Made by a program: the position numbers and the translations under genes. 64,000 nt of DNA from DASQFI01 sp035633215 (lineage in GTDB: Bacteria > Acidobacteriota > Vicinamibacteria > Vicinamibacterales > SCN-69-37): positions 1-64,000 of the forward strand of contig DASQFI010000007.1 in assembly GCA_035633215.1 (NCBI GenBank). Direction: 5' to 3'. Positions 11,177-20,180 of this stretch are shown here, in pieces (within the stretch, counting starts at the first letter, position 1; the number at the start of each line of letters is the position of its first letter). The notes beneath the pieces were generated by a model. The model was not told where the DNA came from and did not search any database. It was given only the letters and a program-made list of their open reading frames with translations.

Positions 11177-12772
11177 CTACGGTCTCGGACCAGCCGCTTT
11201 GACTGCGTCAGTCGCAGTCCCTTCGAACGTCTTGAAATTCTCCGCAAACATGGTCGCGAGTTTTTTCGCCTGGACGTCGTAGGCGTTCTTGTCCGCCCAG
11301 GTGGTCTTCGGTTGCAGGACCTCCGGCGGGACGCCTGGACAGCTCTTGGGGATGTCGAGGTTCAAAACCGAATCCGTCTGGAACCCGACCTGATCGAGGG
11401 CGCCTGAGAGCGCGGCGTGGATTATCGCCCGCGTGTGCGCGATCTTCATGCGGGATCCCACACCATGGGGTCCTCCTGTCCAGCCGGTGTTCACGAGCCA
11501 GACCTTGGCGTGGTGTTTCGCGATGCGCTCGCCGAGCAGCTTGGCGTAGACGTTCGGGTCCCAGACCATGAATGGCGCGCCGAAGCAGGTGCTGAACGTC
11601 GCTTTCGGCTCCGTGACGCCGCGCTCGGTCCCGGCGACCTTGGCCGTGTAGCCGGACAGGAAGTGATACATGGCCGCGGCGGGCGAGAGGCGCGCAATCG
11701 GCGGCAGGACGCCGAACGCGTCGGCCGTCAGCATCACGACGTTGGCCGGGTGGCCCGCCGAGCCGGACGGCATCGCGTTGTCGATGAACTCGAGCGGATA
11801 GGCGCCGCGGGTGTTTTCGGTCACCGAGTCGTCGTCGAAATCGAGCTCGCGCGTCTCCGGATCGCAGGTGACGTTCTCGATGAGCGTGCCGAAGCGGCGC
11901 GTCGTCGCGTAGATCTGCGGTTCGGCTTCCTTCGAAAGCCGGATCATCTTCGCGTAACAGCCCCCCTCGAAGTTGAACACGCCATTGCTGCTCCACCCGT
12001 GCTCGTCGTCTCCAATCAACCGACGATTGGGATCGCTCGACAGCGTCGTCTTCCCGGTGCCAGACAGCCCGAAGAAGAGCGCAGCGTCGCCCGCCGCGCC
12101 GACGTTGGCCGAACAATGCATCGGCATCACGTCGCGGAGCGGCAGCAGGTAGTTCATCACGGTGAAAATCGACTTCTTCATCTCGCCGGCGTAGTTGGTG
12201 CCGCCGATGATGACGAGCTTCTTCGCGAAATTGAGCAGGATGAAGACTTCGGAATTGGTTTTGTCCGTGGCCGGCGTTGCCGTGAAGCTCGGAATGTCGA
12301 TGACGGTGAACTGCGGGTCGTGCTGCAGCCGCTTGGCGGGGTCAGGCTCGCGAATGAACATGTGACGAACGAAGAGGCTGTGCCACGCCTTTTCCGTGAT
12401 GAGGCGAATCGGCATCCGGTACGCGGGATCGGCGCCGGTCCAGCAGTCCTGAACGAACAGTTCCTTGCCGCGCAGATACGCCAGCATCCGGCGATGGAGG
12501 CCATCGAAGGAGGCGGCATCGATCGGTCGATTGACCTTGCTCCAGGCCACGTGGGATTCGCTCGAGGACTCTTTCACGATGAACCGATCGTTGGGGGATC
12601 GACCCGTGTGCTGACCCGTGCTGCACACCAACGGGCCGTTGGCCGCGATGACGCCCTCTTTGCGGCTGACCGCCGCCTCGTAGAGCGCCGGAACGCTCAA
12701 AGTCCAGTGAACTTCCGACGCCCCCTCAATCCCCACGGCCTCGAGGCCGACTTTCCGACTACCCTGCGACAT
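11177..12772 (-). CDS. pckA: Phosphoenolpyruvate carboxykinase (ATP)
   Basis: A cytosolic gluconeogenic enzyme converting oxaloacetate and ATP to phosphoenolpyruvate, ADP and CO2. It has 531 residues, the usual length. Family motifs are GRSPNDRFIV, the kinase-1a loop GLSGTGKTTLS, the metal-binding kinase-2 region GDDEHGWSSNGVFNFEGGCY and NTGWTGGPHG. I choose ATG at 12772 because GGAG lies 7 bases upstream and the family begins there; a longer frame would add 15 unlikely residues. Confidence 0.97.
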   Translation of the reverse strand: MSQGSRKVGLEAVGIEGASEVHWTLSVPALYEAAVSRKEGVIAANGPLVCSTGQHTGRSPNDRFIVKESSSESHVAWSKVNRPIDAASFDGLHRRMLAYLRGKELFVQDCWTGADPAYRMPIRLITEKAWHSLFVRHMFIREPDPAKRLQHDPQFTVIDIPSFTATPATDKTNSEVFILLNFAKKLVIIGGTNYAGEMKKSIFTVMNYLLPLRDVMPMHCSANVGAAGDAALFFGLSGTGKTTLSSDPNRRLIGDDEHGWSSNGVFNFEGGCYAKMIRLSKEAEPQIYATTRRFGTLIENVTCDPETRELDFDDDSVTENTRGAYPLEFIDNAMPSGSAGHPANVVMLTADAFGVLPPIARLSPAAAMYHFLSGYTAKVAGTERGVTEPKATFSTCFGAPFMVWDPNVYAKLLGERIAKHHAKVWLVNTGWTGGPHGVGSRMKIAHTRAIIHAALSGALDQVGFQTDSVLNLDIPKSCPGVPPEVLQPKTTWADKNAYDVQAKKLATMFAENFKTFEGTATDAVKAAGPRP

Positions 12773-12952
12773 CCACTGCTCCTTCGTCCGTAAATCAAAC
12801 GCACAATGGTACATCACTCAACGTGGCAAGCCCCTGAAGGGCCGTTCGTCGCGGGCCGATAGGGCGAGCAGGAAGACCGCCCGAGGAGAGCGAGGCTTGG
12901 CGAGCGCCGCAGGGCGGGCGAGCGGGGGTGGGGCCCCGCGAGCAGGTAAAGC

Positions 12953-13903
12953 ATGAAGACGAAGAGTCAACGGCTCGTTCTCGGAGCGCTATTGACCGGC
13001 CTCGCGGCGTGCACGGTCCCGGTGCCCCGGACACCTTCCGCGCTCCCCTTCGAGATTCCGGATCGCCTGAGAGTGCGCCTTGACGGACGAGTAGTGACGG
13101 TGCCGCTCGAGGAGTACGTGCTCGGATCGGTCCTGGCCGAGGTGTCACCCGTCGACGAGTCGCCCAGGACGGTCGAGCGCATCTTCGAGGTCCAGGCGGT
13201 CATCGCGCGCACCTACGCCGTCGCGCATCGGGGACGGCATCGCCAGCAGGGCTTCGACCTGTGCGATTCGACGCACTGCCAGCTCTACGATCCGGCGCGC
13301 ATCAAGACGTCGCGGTTCACGCCCGTCGCGCGCGAAGCGGTGCGGGAGACGGCAAATGAAGTTCTGATGTACCGCAGTCGTCCGGCCGAAGCGCTCTTCC
13401 ACGCCGATTGCGGTGGATCGACAACGAGTGCGGATGCGGTCTGGGGTGGGCCGGCCGTGCCCTATCTGAAGGTGGCCAGCGACAGCCAGCCGTCACTGTC
13501 GCATCGGACCTGGCGATTCGCCGTGCCCTTCGCCAAGCTCCGCGATGCGCTGAACCGCGATCGCCGCAGCCGCGTCGGCAAACGTCTCGACGGGATCGAC
13601 GTGGTCAAACGCGACGCGAGCGGCCGAGTCGCGACGGTCGCCCTCCGCGGCGATCAGCGCGTGGTCCTTCGCGGCGACGACCTGCGCGCCATCATGAACA
13701 ACACCTTCGGTGACCACGCGGTGCAGAGCACCAAGCTCACGATCGCCCGAACCCGGGACTCGTTCGTGTTTTCGGGCAGCGGCTTCGGCCACGGTGTCGG
13801 CCTGTGCCAAATCGGCGCCGCGGCCCGCGCCCGCCGCGGCGAATCCGTCGACGACATCGTCAGTGCGTACTTCGACGGGGCGAGCGTCGTGCGCGGCCGG
13901 TAG
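12953..13903 (+). CDS. SpoIID/LytB-domain lipoprotein
   Basis: A 316-residue exported protein. The N-terminus is a lipoprotein signal (LLTGLAAC, with the lipobox cysteine at about residue 20). The SpoIID domain begins with VPLEEYVLGSVLAEVSP and contains EVQAVIARTYAVAHRGRH, DCGGSTTSADAVWGG and the C-terminal GFGHGVGLCQIGA. SpoIID-type proteins cleave denuded glycan strands or enhance amidases in cell-wall remodelling; the motifs are complete. The leader before it (12773-12952) is GC-rich, with small palindromes and no gene. A GGGGACG/CGTCCCC hairpin immediately follows the stop. Confidence 0.9.
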   Translation: MKTKSQRLVLGALLTGLAACTVPVPRTPSALPFEIPDRLRVRLDGRVVTVPLEEYVLGSVLAEVSPVDESPRTVERIFEVQAVIARTYAVAHRGRHRQQGFDLCDSTHCQLYDPARIKTSRFTPVAREAVRETANEVLMYRSRPAEALFHADCGGSTTSADAVWGGPAVPYLKVASDSQPSLSHRTWRFAVPFAKLRDALNRDRRSRVGKRLDGIDVVKRDASGRVATVALRGDQRVVLRGDDLRAIMNNTFGDHAVQSTKLTIARTRDSFVFSGSGFGHGVGLCQIGAAARARRGESVDDIVSAYFDGASVVRGR

Positions 13904-13920
13904 GGGACGGCGCGTCCCCC
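13904..13920 (+). terminator. Stop-adjacent hairpin after the SpoIID-like gene
   Basis: GGGGACG-GCG-CGTCCCC begins at the base after the stop codon. It has no T-tract, so at best it is a weak or factor-dependent terminator. Confidence 0.4.
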
Positions 13921-13952
13921 CACCTGTTATCCTAGGAGCACGTTGCGAAAAT

Positions 13953-13977
13953 GTAGGCTGGCCCTTCAGGGCCGGCG
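13953..13977. repeat. TGTAGGCYGGCCC palindromic repeat
   Basis: TGTAGGCTGGCCC-TTCA-GGGCCGGC forms an 8-bp hairpin with a tetraloop, between the SpoIID-like gene and the second ECF sigma gene. An inverted near-identical copy lies at 37524-37553. Confidence 0.6.
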
Positions 13978-14012
13978 CTAAGTAAACTCCCGCCCCGCCG
14001 GGACGTATCCCA

Positions 14013-14687
14013 ATGTCAGGAGACCAGCCGCTGCCGGTGACCGCCAAGGAAGCCGACGCCCGAGTGGCGGTCGACGTGAAGGCCTTGCACGCGGCCGGCC
14101 GGCTGGAGGCTGCCCGCGAGCGGTATGCGGAGCTGGTCACGCGGCATCAGCGGCGCGCCGCGCGCATCGCGTTCCATTACTTGCGCGATGCGGCCGACGC
14201 CGACGAAGCCGTGCAGGACGCCTTCGTGAAGGCGTACATGCACATCGGCACGTTCCGCGAGGAGCTGCCGTTCGAGGTCTGGTTCACGCGCATCCTGATC
14301 AACGGATGCCTGGATCGGTTGAAGGCCCGTCGCCGCCGGGAGAAGTGGCTGGCGCCGACCACCACCGACGCGATGGGGGTCGAGCGCAATCCGGCGGAGT
14401 ACCTGCCGGCCAGAGGGCCGAGCCCGGAAGACCAGGTGCTCTCGGAGGAACGGCGGCGCCAGGTGGGCGTGGCGTTATCGAAGCTGCCGGAACGGCAGCG
14501 TCTGGTGTTTGTGCTGAGTCATTTCGAAGGCCGGTCGTCTCGTGAAGTGAGCGCCATGACGGGGCTCAACGAGTCCACCGTCCGCGTACATCTCTTCCGC
14601 GCGATTCGCCGGCTGCGGGCAATACTGACCGGCGGCGCGGGTGCGGGTGGATCAGGTAGCAGGAGGATCAGTCGTGCGGCTCACTGA
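14013..14687 (+). CDS. ECF-type RNA polymerase sigma factor
   Basis: A second alternative sigma factor, 224 residues. Region 2 shows ERYAELVTRHQRRAARIAFH and DAADADEAVQDAFVKAYMHI. Region 4 shows LPERQRLVFVLSHFEGRSSR and helix-turn-helix GLNESTVRVHLFRAIRRLRA. A non-conserved leader of about 35 residues precedes region 2. It starts at ATG 14013. Its 3' end overlaps the GTG start of the anti-sigma gene by 14 nt, which argues for coupled translation in a standard sigma/anti-sigma pair. Confidence 0.93.
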   Translation: MSGDQPLPVTAKEADARVAVDVKALHAAGRLEAARERYAELVTRHQRRAARIAFHYLRDAADADEAVQDAFVKAYMHIGTFREELPFEVWFTRILINGCLDRLKARRRREKWLAPTTTDAMGVERNPAEYLPARGPSPEDQVLSEERRRQVGVALSKLPERQRLVFVLSHFEGRSSREVSAMTGLNESTVRVHLFRAIRRLRAILTGGAGAGGSGSRRISRAAH

Positions 14688-15258
14688 CCGGCTTTTCCGT
14701 CGAGGACATCTTTCCGAGCGCGCGCTCGTCGACGCGCTCTTGACCGGCGACCGGCCGGCGCATCTCGATCGGTGCGACATCTGCGCCGATCGCGCCGTCG
14801 ATCTCGGCCGGTGGCTGGACGACGTCCGTGTCACGGGCGTCGAAGCGGCCGACGCCGCGTTCTCGCCCGAGCGTCTCGCGAAGCAGCAGACGCAGATCCT
14901 TCGCCGGCTTGAGCAGCTCGAACAGCCGGCGCGCGTGATCGCGTTCCCGAGTCAGACCCGGCTCAACCAGAGCGAATCCGGCGACCGCCGCGTCGCGCCG
15001 GCGTGGGTGGGCGTCGCCGCCGCGGCCGGACTCGTGCTTGGCGTCGTCGGCGGACAGATGAGCGCTCGGATCGGCGCGCCCGTGCAGCCAGCGATTCCAG
15101 CGACCACGACGGCGTTATCCGATGAGCCGCCGCCGATGAATCCGGCCAATACCCCGCGCTTGGACATGGAGCTCGAGGGCTTGAGCATTCCGGCATTCGA
15201 CGACATCGACGGCATCACGCCGCGTATGTTGACGGTCTCCACGCGCATCGGCGGATAA
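14674..15258 (+). CDS. Membrane anti-sigma factor (probable)
   Basis: About 194 residues. The cytoplasmic N-terminus has a His/Cys cluster (RPAHLDRCDICADRAVDL) resembling a zinc-binding anti-sigma domain. A membrane helix follows at about residues 117-136 (AWVGVAAAAGLVLGVVGGQM), then a periplasmic tail. GTG at 14674 is preferred because AGGAGG is 7 bases upstream and the upstream frame is not protein-like. It overlaps the sigma gene and should bind that sigma factor at the membrane. ispH begins 11 bp later, probably in the same transcript. Confidence 0.78.
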   Translation: MRLTDRLFRRGHLSERALVDALLTGDRPAHLDRCDICADRAVDLGRWLDDVRVTGVEAADAAFSPERLAKQQTQILRRLEQLEQPARVIAFPSQTRLNQSESGDRRVAPAWVGVAAAAGLVLGVVGGQMSARIGAPVQPAIPATTTALSDEPPPMNPANTPRLDMELEGLSIPAFDDIDGITPRMLTVSTRIGG

Positions 15259-15269
15259 GGGGCGCACGG

Positions 15270-16499
15270 CTGCCAGCCATCGTCTTTCGGAAGGGCCTCG
15301 ATCTCAAGGAAGCCGTCGCGGCCGATCTGGCCGCGGCCTATCACAGCCGTCTCGTCGACGACGTGCGCGTGGGGGGATTCGTCCGCACCACGGGTCGGCT
15401 CACCGTCCACCTCGCCAGGGAGTTCGGGTTTTGTTACGGCGTGGATCGCGCGGTGGATTACGCGTATCAGACCCGAAAGAAGTTCCCGTCCAAACGGGTG
15501 TTGCTCACGGGCGAGATCATCCACAACCCGCACGTGAACGATCGTCTGCGCGAGAAAGGCATTCGCATCCTCACGGATCCCGGCGAGGATCGCACGACGC
15601 TTGGACCCGATGACGTCGTGATTCTTCCCGCGTTTGGCGTGTCCATTGCCGAGCTCGCCGAGCTCGAACGCCAGGGTTGCACGCTGGTGGACACGACGTG
15701 CGGCTCCGTGTTGAACGTCTGGAAAAACGTGCGGCGCTACGCGCAGGACGGTTTCACGTCGGTGATCCACGGCAAGGTGCATCACGAGGAAACGCGCGCG
15801 ACCGCGTCCCAGGCCACCCAGTATCCGAACGGTCATTTCCTGATCGTCCGCGACGAAGCCGAGGCGGATCTCGCGTGCGGTTTTATTCGCGATGGAGGTG
15901 ACGCCACGGCGTTCATCTCGCGGTTCGGCGAAGCGGTGTCGCCTGGATTCGATCCCGATCGTCACCTCACGCGCATCGGCTGCGCGAATCAGACGACGAT
16001 GCTGATGACCGAGTCACTCAAGATCGGCGAGATGTTCCGGCGCGCGATGGCCGATCGGTACGGCGAGGGAGAACTCGCGACGCGGTTCCGCGCGTTCGAC
16101 ACGATCTGCAGCGCGACGCAGGAACGTCAGGACGCCGTGGTCGCGCTCCTCGACGAACAGCGGTTGGACCTGATGGTCGTGATTGGCGGTTACAACAGCA
16201 GCAATACCTGCAATCTGGCCAGGATTTGCGCCGAGCGGACGCCGACCTTTCACATCGCCGATCCGGACTGCCTGGTGTCGTCGACCGAAATCCGGCACCG
16301 GCCGATCGGCGCGCCCTCGACGGCCGACGTCGCCGAGCAAACCGGGCGGGACTGGCTGCCCGCCGGCCCCTTGCGGATTGGCTTGAGTGCCGGGGCCTCA
16401 ACCCCTAATAACATCGTCGGCCAAGTCATCGAAAAACTGGGCGTGCTGGCCACCGAGCCCGACCCAGGCAATCGGGATGCCGGGGTTTCACGTCCGTAA
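15270..16499 (+). CDS. ispH: 4-hydroxy-3-methylbut-2-enyl diphosphate reductase, probable CTG start
   Basis: The last enzyme of the MEP isoprenoid pathway, an iron-sulfur enzyme making IPP and DMAPP. The three cluster cysteines are in EFGFCYGVDRAV, LVDTTCGSVLNVW and FDTICSATQERQ. Active-site histidines are in GEIIHNPHVN and GKVHHEE, and IGGYNSSNTCNLARIC is typical of the long (about 400-residue) IspH type. The first ATG/GTG (GTG 15363) would cut into sequence resembling the long type's N-terminus (IVFRKGLDLKEAVAADLA). That segment is in frame, with CTG at 15270 seven bases after AAGGGG. I therefore propose a CTG start giving 409 residues; the GTG start remains possible. Confidence 0.93.
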   Translation: MPAIVFRKGLDLKEAVAADLAAAYHSRLVDDVRVGGFVRTTGRLTVHLAREFGFCYGVDRAVDYAYQTRKKFPSKRVLLTGEIIHNPHVNDRLREKGIRILTDPGEDRTTLGPDDVVILPAFGVSIAELAELERQGCTLVDTTCGSVLNVWKNVRRYAQDGFTSVIHGKVHHEETRATASQATQYPNGHFLIVRDEAEADLACGFIRDGGDATAFISRFGEAVSPGFDPDRHLTRIGCANQTTMLMTESLKIGEMFRRAMADRYGEGELATRFRAFDTICSATQERQDAVVALLDEQRLDLMVVIGGYNSSNTCNLARICAERTPTFHIADPDCLVSSTEIRHRPIGAPSTADVAEQTGRDWLPAGPLRIGLSAGASTPNNIVGQVIEKLGVLATEPDPGNRDAGVSRP

Positions 16500-16555
16500 A
16501 CATTGCCTGTTTGAGAGGCGTAAGTCTGGTCGTGACCATCAATACGTTCGGACTC

Positions 16556-17137
16556 ATGCCCCGGGTGTGGGTTCTCGGGGCCCTCGGGCTCGGGCTGACC
16601 GTCCCTCTCGCGGGAAACAGCCTCTTTTCGCAAGCCTCCAGCCAGGTTCGGCCGCCCACCGCCCAGCCAGTGACGCAGCCCGTGGGTCAGGCGACCGGGC
16701 AGCCTCCGGGACGGGGCGCCACTCCAACCTCCCCGTCGGAACAGGACCGCGGGCCGGGAAACCGCCAGGGCCGCACCGAATGGGAGTGGTGGAAAGACCC
16801 CGCGGTCAAAAAGGAACTTGGCCTCACCGAGCAGAAGGCCCGTGATCTTGACCGGATCTTCCAGGACCGCCTCCGCGCGATCAAGCCGTTTGCCGACGAA
16901 TATTGGACGCAGCTCGAGGAATTGAGCCGGATGGCCGCTGAACGGAAGGTCGACGAAGCCGTCTTCGCCCTCCAGGTCTCGAGGGTCGAAGTGCTGCGGT
17001 CTCGGCTGAACGAAAGCCGAACGATCATGTTTTACCGGATGCACCGCAAGCTCACTGATGAACAGGTGAAAAAACTGCGGGAAATCCGCGAAGCGCGCGA
17101 TCGCAATCGAAGCGGCCGGGGCGGGGGATCGAGGTAA
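16556..17137 (+). CDS. Spy/CpxP-like periplasmic protein
   Basis: About 193 residues. A signal-anchor or signal peptide (VWVLGALGLGLTVPLAGNSL) is followed by a Gln/Pro-rich linker and a helical domain (about residues 85-180) with the LTEQKARDLDRIF and KLTDEQVKKLREIRE repeats typical of LTxxQ proteins. Spy/CpxP proteins are periplasmic chaperones or stress sensors, and many are linked to metal or envelope efflux systems. ATG at 16556 is chosen over TTG/GTG codons upstream because the signal sequence starts there. It is 59 bp upstream of the TolC-type gene and probably heads the export cluster. Confidence 0.75.
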   Translation: MPRVWVLGALGLGLTVPLAGNSLFSQASSQVRPPTAQPVTQPVGQATGQPPGRGATPTSPSEQDRGPGNRQGRTEWEWWKDPAVKKELGLTEQKARDLDRIFQDRLRAIKPFADEYWTQLEELSRMAAERKVDEAVFALQVSRVEVLRSRLNESRTIMFYRMHRKLTDEQVKKLREIREARDRNRSGRGGGSR

Positions 17138-17196
17138 CATCTGCAAGGTTTGAGCGGCCGGCTTCCCTCCTGCCGGCTCGCTGGGAGTAACAGGCA

Positions 17197-18798
17197 ATGA
17201 TCAAGTCGATGCGGGGCGTATGGGTGCGGGCTTTCGCGGTGTCGATCCTCCTTCCGGCCGCGGCGTGGGCGCAATCGACGACGCCGGCGACGGCGCAGTC
17301 TCCCCAGACACCGCCAATCGATCGCTACGTCGTCGGCCAGGCCAAACCGCCGGACGTGCCAGGGACGACGCAACAGGATCTGACGCTCGAGCAGGCCGTC
17401 CAGATGTCGCTCGAGAAGAACCTGTCGCTGCAGGTGGCGAAACTGGGCCCGCAGCTGGCTGACTACAGCCTGCAGTCGGCGCGCGCGGCGTTCCTGCCGC
17501 GGTACACGTCCCGGTACTCCATCAACAATTCGACGAACCCGTCGAACAACGTGCTGCAGGGCGTCGTCAACGTCACGCAAAACACCCAAAACTTCGACGG
17601 CACGTTTGCCCAGCTCTTGCCATGGCATGGCGGGAACTTCAGCGTGAACTTCACGAACAGCCGACAGGGCACGAATGACGTGACGGCACGGGTCAACCCG
17701 GCCTTCAACTCTCGCCTTTCGTTCTCCTACACTCAGCCGCTGCTGGCCGGCTTCAAGATGGACGGCACCCGCAACGAGCTGCGGACGGTGGCCATCCAGC
17801 GGCAAATCGCTGACATCCAGTTGCTCACGACCATCGAGAACCTGCGTGCCGACGTGCGGCAGGCGTACTGGACCCTGCGGTCGGCCATCGAGCAGATCGA
17901 GATTCAGAGACGTCTGCTGCAGCTCGCGCTGCGCTCGTGGGAGGACAGCAAGATTCGCGTCCAGATTGGCTCGCTCGCGCCGATCGAAACCCTGCAGTTC
18001 GAATCCCAGGCCGCCAGCGCCGAACAGGCGCTCCTCGACGCCCAGATCCGCTGGAGAACGGCAGAGCTCAATCTGAAGCTCCTGCTCGCCTCGGGCGCCG
18101 ACGACGACATCTACAAAGCGACGTTGAACCCGGTCGACCAGCCGCAGATCTCGGTGCAGGCTGTCGACATCCCGGGAGCGGTGACAGGCGCGTTGAGCCA
18201 GCGCTCGGACCTGGTTCAACAGCGCAAGAACCTCGACATCAATCAGCTATTGCTCGAGGTCACCAAGGACCGCACGCGCCCGCAGCTCGATCTCTCGTCC
18301 GGCTATAACACCAGCGGGCAGGGCGGCACGCGTTTCAGCAGCGGTGTCATCACCGAGGAGAGCGGATATTCCGGCGCCTTGAGACAACTGGGGACGTTCG
18401 ACACGTCGGGCTGGAACACCCAGCTGAACTTCACGGTGCCCTTCGGCCGCGACTGGACCACCAACCGCGTCGCGTACGCGCGCCAAGTGCTGCAGCTCGA
18501 CCAGACGAAAGCGAACATCAAAGCGGCGGAGCTGCGCGTCTCGGCCGAAGTCACCAATGCGGGCCTGGCGATCGAGAACACCTACAAGCAATACCAGGCC
18601 GCGCAGACCGCGCGCTCGGCGGCCGAGCGGAACGCCGAGGCCGCGCAAACGCGCTTCGAGAACGGTGTCGCCACGAACTTCGAGGTCGTCACGCTGCAGA
18701 ATACGTTGACGAACGCGCGGCTCACGGAGCTCAGCCGTTTGATCGCGTACGTCAACGCGATCGCAGAGTTTGAGCGTATTCAGCGCGTCGGACGGTAA
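17197..18798 (+). CDS. TolC family outer-membrane efflux channel
   Basis: A 533-residue protein with a Sec signal (AFAVSILLPAAAWA, cleavage before Q). Two outer-membrane efflux repeats are visible, with long periplasmic coiled-coil helices (ENLRADVRQAYWTLRSAIEQ in the first half; SAEVTNAGLAIENTYKQYQA and AAQTARSAAERNAEAAQTRF in the second). TolC-type trimers form the exit duct for RND and MacAB pumps. It is followed by an RND adaptor and pump and by a MacA/MacB set, so one channel may serve both. GGGAG precedes the ATG. Confidence 0.93.
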   Translation: MIKSMRGVWVRAFAVSILLPAAAWAQSTTPATAQSPQTPPIDRYVVGQAKPPDVPGTTQQDLTLEQAVQMSLEKNLSLQVAKLGPQLADYSLQSARAAFLPRYTSRYSINNSTNPSNNVLQGVVNVTQNTQNFDGTFAQLLPWHGGNFSVNFTNSRQGTNDVTARVNPAFNSRLSFSYTQPLLAGFKMDGTRNELRTVAIQRQIADIQLLTTIENLRADVRQAYWTLRSAIEQIEIQRRLLQLALRSWEDSKIRVQIGSLAPIETLQFESQAASAEQALLDAQIRWRTAELNLKLLLASGADDDIYKATLNPVDQPQISVQAVDIPGAVTGALSQRSDLVQQRKNLDINQLLLEVTKDRTRPQLDLSSGYNTSGQGGTRFSSGVITEESGYSGALRQLGTFDTSGWNTQLNFTVPFGRDWTTNRVAYARQVLQLDQTKANIKAAELRVSAEVTNAGLAIENTYKQYQAAQTARSAAERNAEAAQTRFENGVATNFEVVTLQNTLTNARLTELSRLIAYVNAIAEFERIQRVGR

Positions 18799-18799
18799 G

Positions 18800-18834
18800 A
18801 AGGGCAAGGGCAGAGGGCAAAGGGGGCCGGGGAG
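18800..18834. repeat. Iterated-word repeat (GGGCAAAG type) after the tolC-like stop
   Basis: The words AAGGGCAAGGGCAGAGGGCAAA are iterated starting 2 bases after the TolC-type stop codon. The same word family is found inside two permease genes at 60016-60077 and 62776-62861. Confidence 0.65.
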
Positions 18835-18847
18835 TGTCAAGCCGGTA

Positions 18848-20086
18848 ATGCGCAAAACGATCGTCATTGTCGTGATTCTGGCCGCCCTGGGCGGCGGCGC
18901 CTGGTACTACCGGTCCGGCAACGGCGACACCGCGGCGGCCTCGCCCAATCAGCCGGGCGGCGGCGGTCCGGGCCGCGGCAGCCGAGCCCCCATGCCCGTG
19001 GACATGGCGCCGGCGACGCGCCACGAAGTGATCGACTACATCACCGTCGTCGGCAATCTGATCGGCCAGGCGACAGTGGACGTCGTGCCGCGCGTCGGCG
19101 GGCGCATCGAGTCGATTCCCGTCAAGATGGGCGATCGCGTCACGAGGGGCCAGACGATCGCGAAGATCGAAGACGACCAGATCCGCGAGCAGATCAACCA
19201 GCGGCTGGCCAGCCTCAAAGTCAACGAGGCGAACGTCGCGCAGCGCGAAAGCGACGCCAAGCTGACCGAGACGATCTACGCGCGGATGAAGGCGCAGTAC
19301 GACCGCGACCTGCTGTCGAAGCAGCTCCTCGAGGACGCCGAAGCCAAATACAACACGGCGGTCTCGAACGTCGGCGTCGCGAAAGCGCAGCTCGTGCAGA
19401 TGCAGTCCTCCGTGGACGAGTTGAAGATCACCCTGGCGAACACGACGGTGACCTCCCCCGTCGACGGCTTCGTCAGCCGCCGCGTGCTCGATCAGGGCGC
19501 GTTTGCCGGCGCCAACACCGTGATTCTGTCCGTAGTCGACATCAGCGTCGTGCGGATGGTCGCCAATGTCGTCGAAAAGGACATGAAGCGCGTGCACTCG
19601 GGCGTGCAAGCGCTGGTGGAAGTCGACGCGTTTCCGGGGGAGCAATTCGCCGGCGTGGTCAGCCGCGTCGCGCCCGTGTTCGACCCGGCGACGCGGACCG
19701 CGCCGATGGAGATCGAAGTGCCCAATCCCGGGTACCGGCTGAAGCCCGGCCTGTACGCGCGCGTCAAGCTCACGGTCGATCGCCGGCCCAACGCGCTGAC
19801 GGTCCCGCGCGGCGCCATCGCGGACATCGAAGGCAAGCGCGGCGTGTTCATGCTCGAGAACCAGGTCGCCAGGTTTCACGAAGTGAAGACCGGGCTTCAG
19901 GACAACGAGCGCGTCGAGATTCTCGACGGGTTGAACGAAGGCCAGCGCGTCGTGACGGTCGGCACGCTCGCTTTGCGCGACGGCGATCGGATCTCGGTCG
20001 TCGGCGAACCGAACGGCGACGGTCAGGGGCGCCGCGGACGCCGCGGCGGCGGCGGCGCGAACCAGCCCCCGACCGGGCGAGAGTAG
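18848..20086 (+). CDS. RND efflux periplasmic adaptor (membrane fusion protein)
   Basis: About 412 residues. The N-terminal membrane anchor is IVIVVILAALGGGAWYY. Next come a split biotinyl-lipoyl domain (GRIESIPVKMGDRVTRGQTI and NTTVTSPVDGFVSRRVLDQG), an alpha-hairpin (about residues 95-150), a beta-barrel and a membrane-proximal domain (ALTVPRGAIADIEGKRGVFM). The Gly/Arg-rich C-terminus has no known role. It couples the downstream RND pump to the TolC-type channel. ATG at 18848 is chosen because it begins the membrane anchor; upstream is word-repeat DNA. Confidence 0.93.
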   Translation: MRKTIVIVVILAALGGGAWYYRSGNGDTAAASPNQPGGGGPGRGSRAPMPVDMAPATRHEVIDYITVVGNLIGQATVDVVPRVGGRIESIPVKMGDRVTRGQTIAKIEDDQIREQINQRLASLKVNEANVAQRESDAKLTETIYARMKAQYDRDLLSKQLLEDAEAKYNTAVSNVGVAKAQLVQMQSSVDELKITLANTTVTSPVDGFVSRRVLDQGAFAGANTVILSVVDISVVRMVANVVEKDMKRVHSGVQALVEVDAFPGEQFAGVVSRVAPVFDPATRTAPMEIEVPNPGYRLKPGLYARVKLTVDRRPNALTVPRGAIADIEGKRGVFMLENQVARFHEVKTGLQDNERVEILDGLNEGQRVVTVGTLALRDGDRISVVGEPNGDGQGRRGRRGGGGANQPPTGRE

Positions 20087-20093
20087 AGGCGGG

Positions 20094-20153
20094 CTTCCGC
20101 CTTCGCTAAAGCTACGGCGGACCACCGTAGCCTTGGCGGAGGTGGTCCGCCGG
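20094..20153. repeat. Overlapping palindromes between adaptor and pump genes
   Basis: GCTACGG (20111-20117) pairs with CCGTAGC (20125-20131), while GGCGGACCACC (20117-20127) pairs with GGTGGTCCGCC (20141-20151). The two hairpins share bases and exclude one another. The sequence also contains CTTCGCTAAAGCTACGG, which reads like a dispersed repeat. It lies within the operon, 27 bp before the pump start. Confidence 0.65.
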
Positions 20154-20180
20154 CCTGACAGCGCAACAAACGGAGACCTA

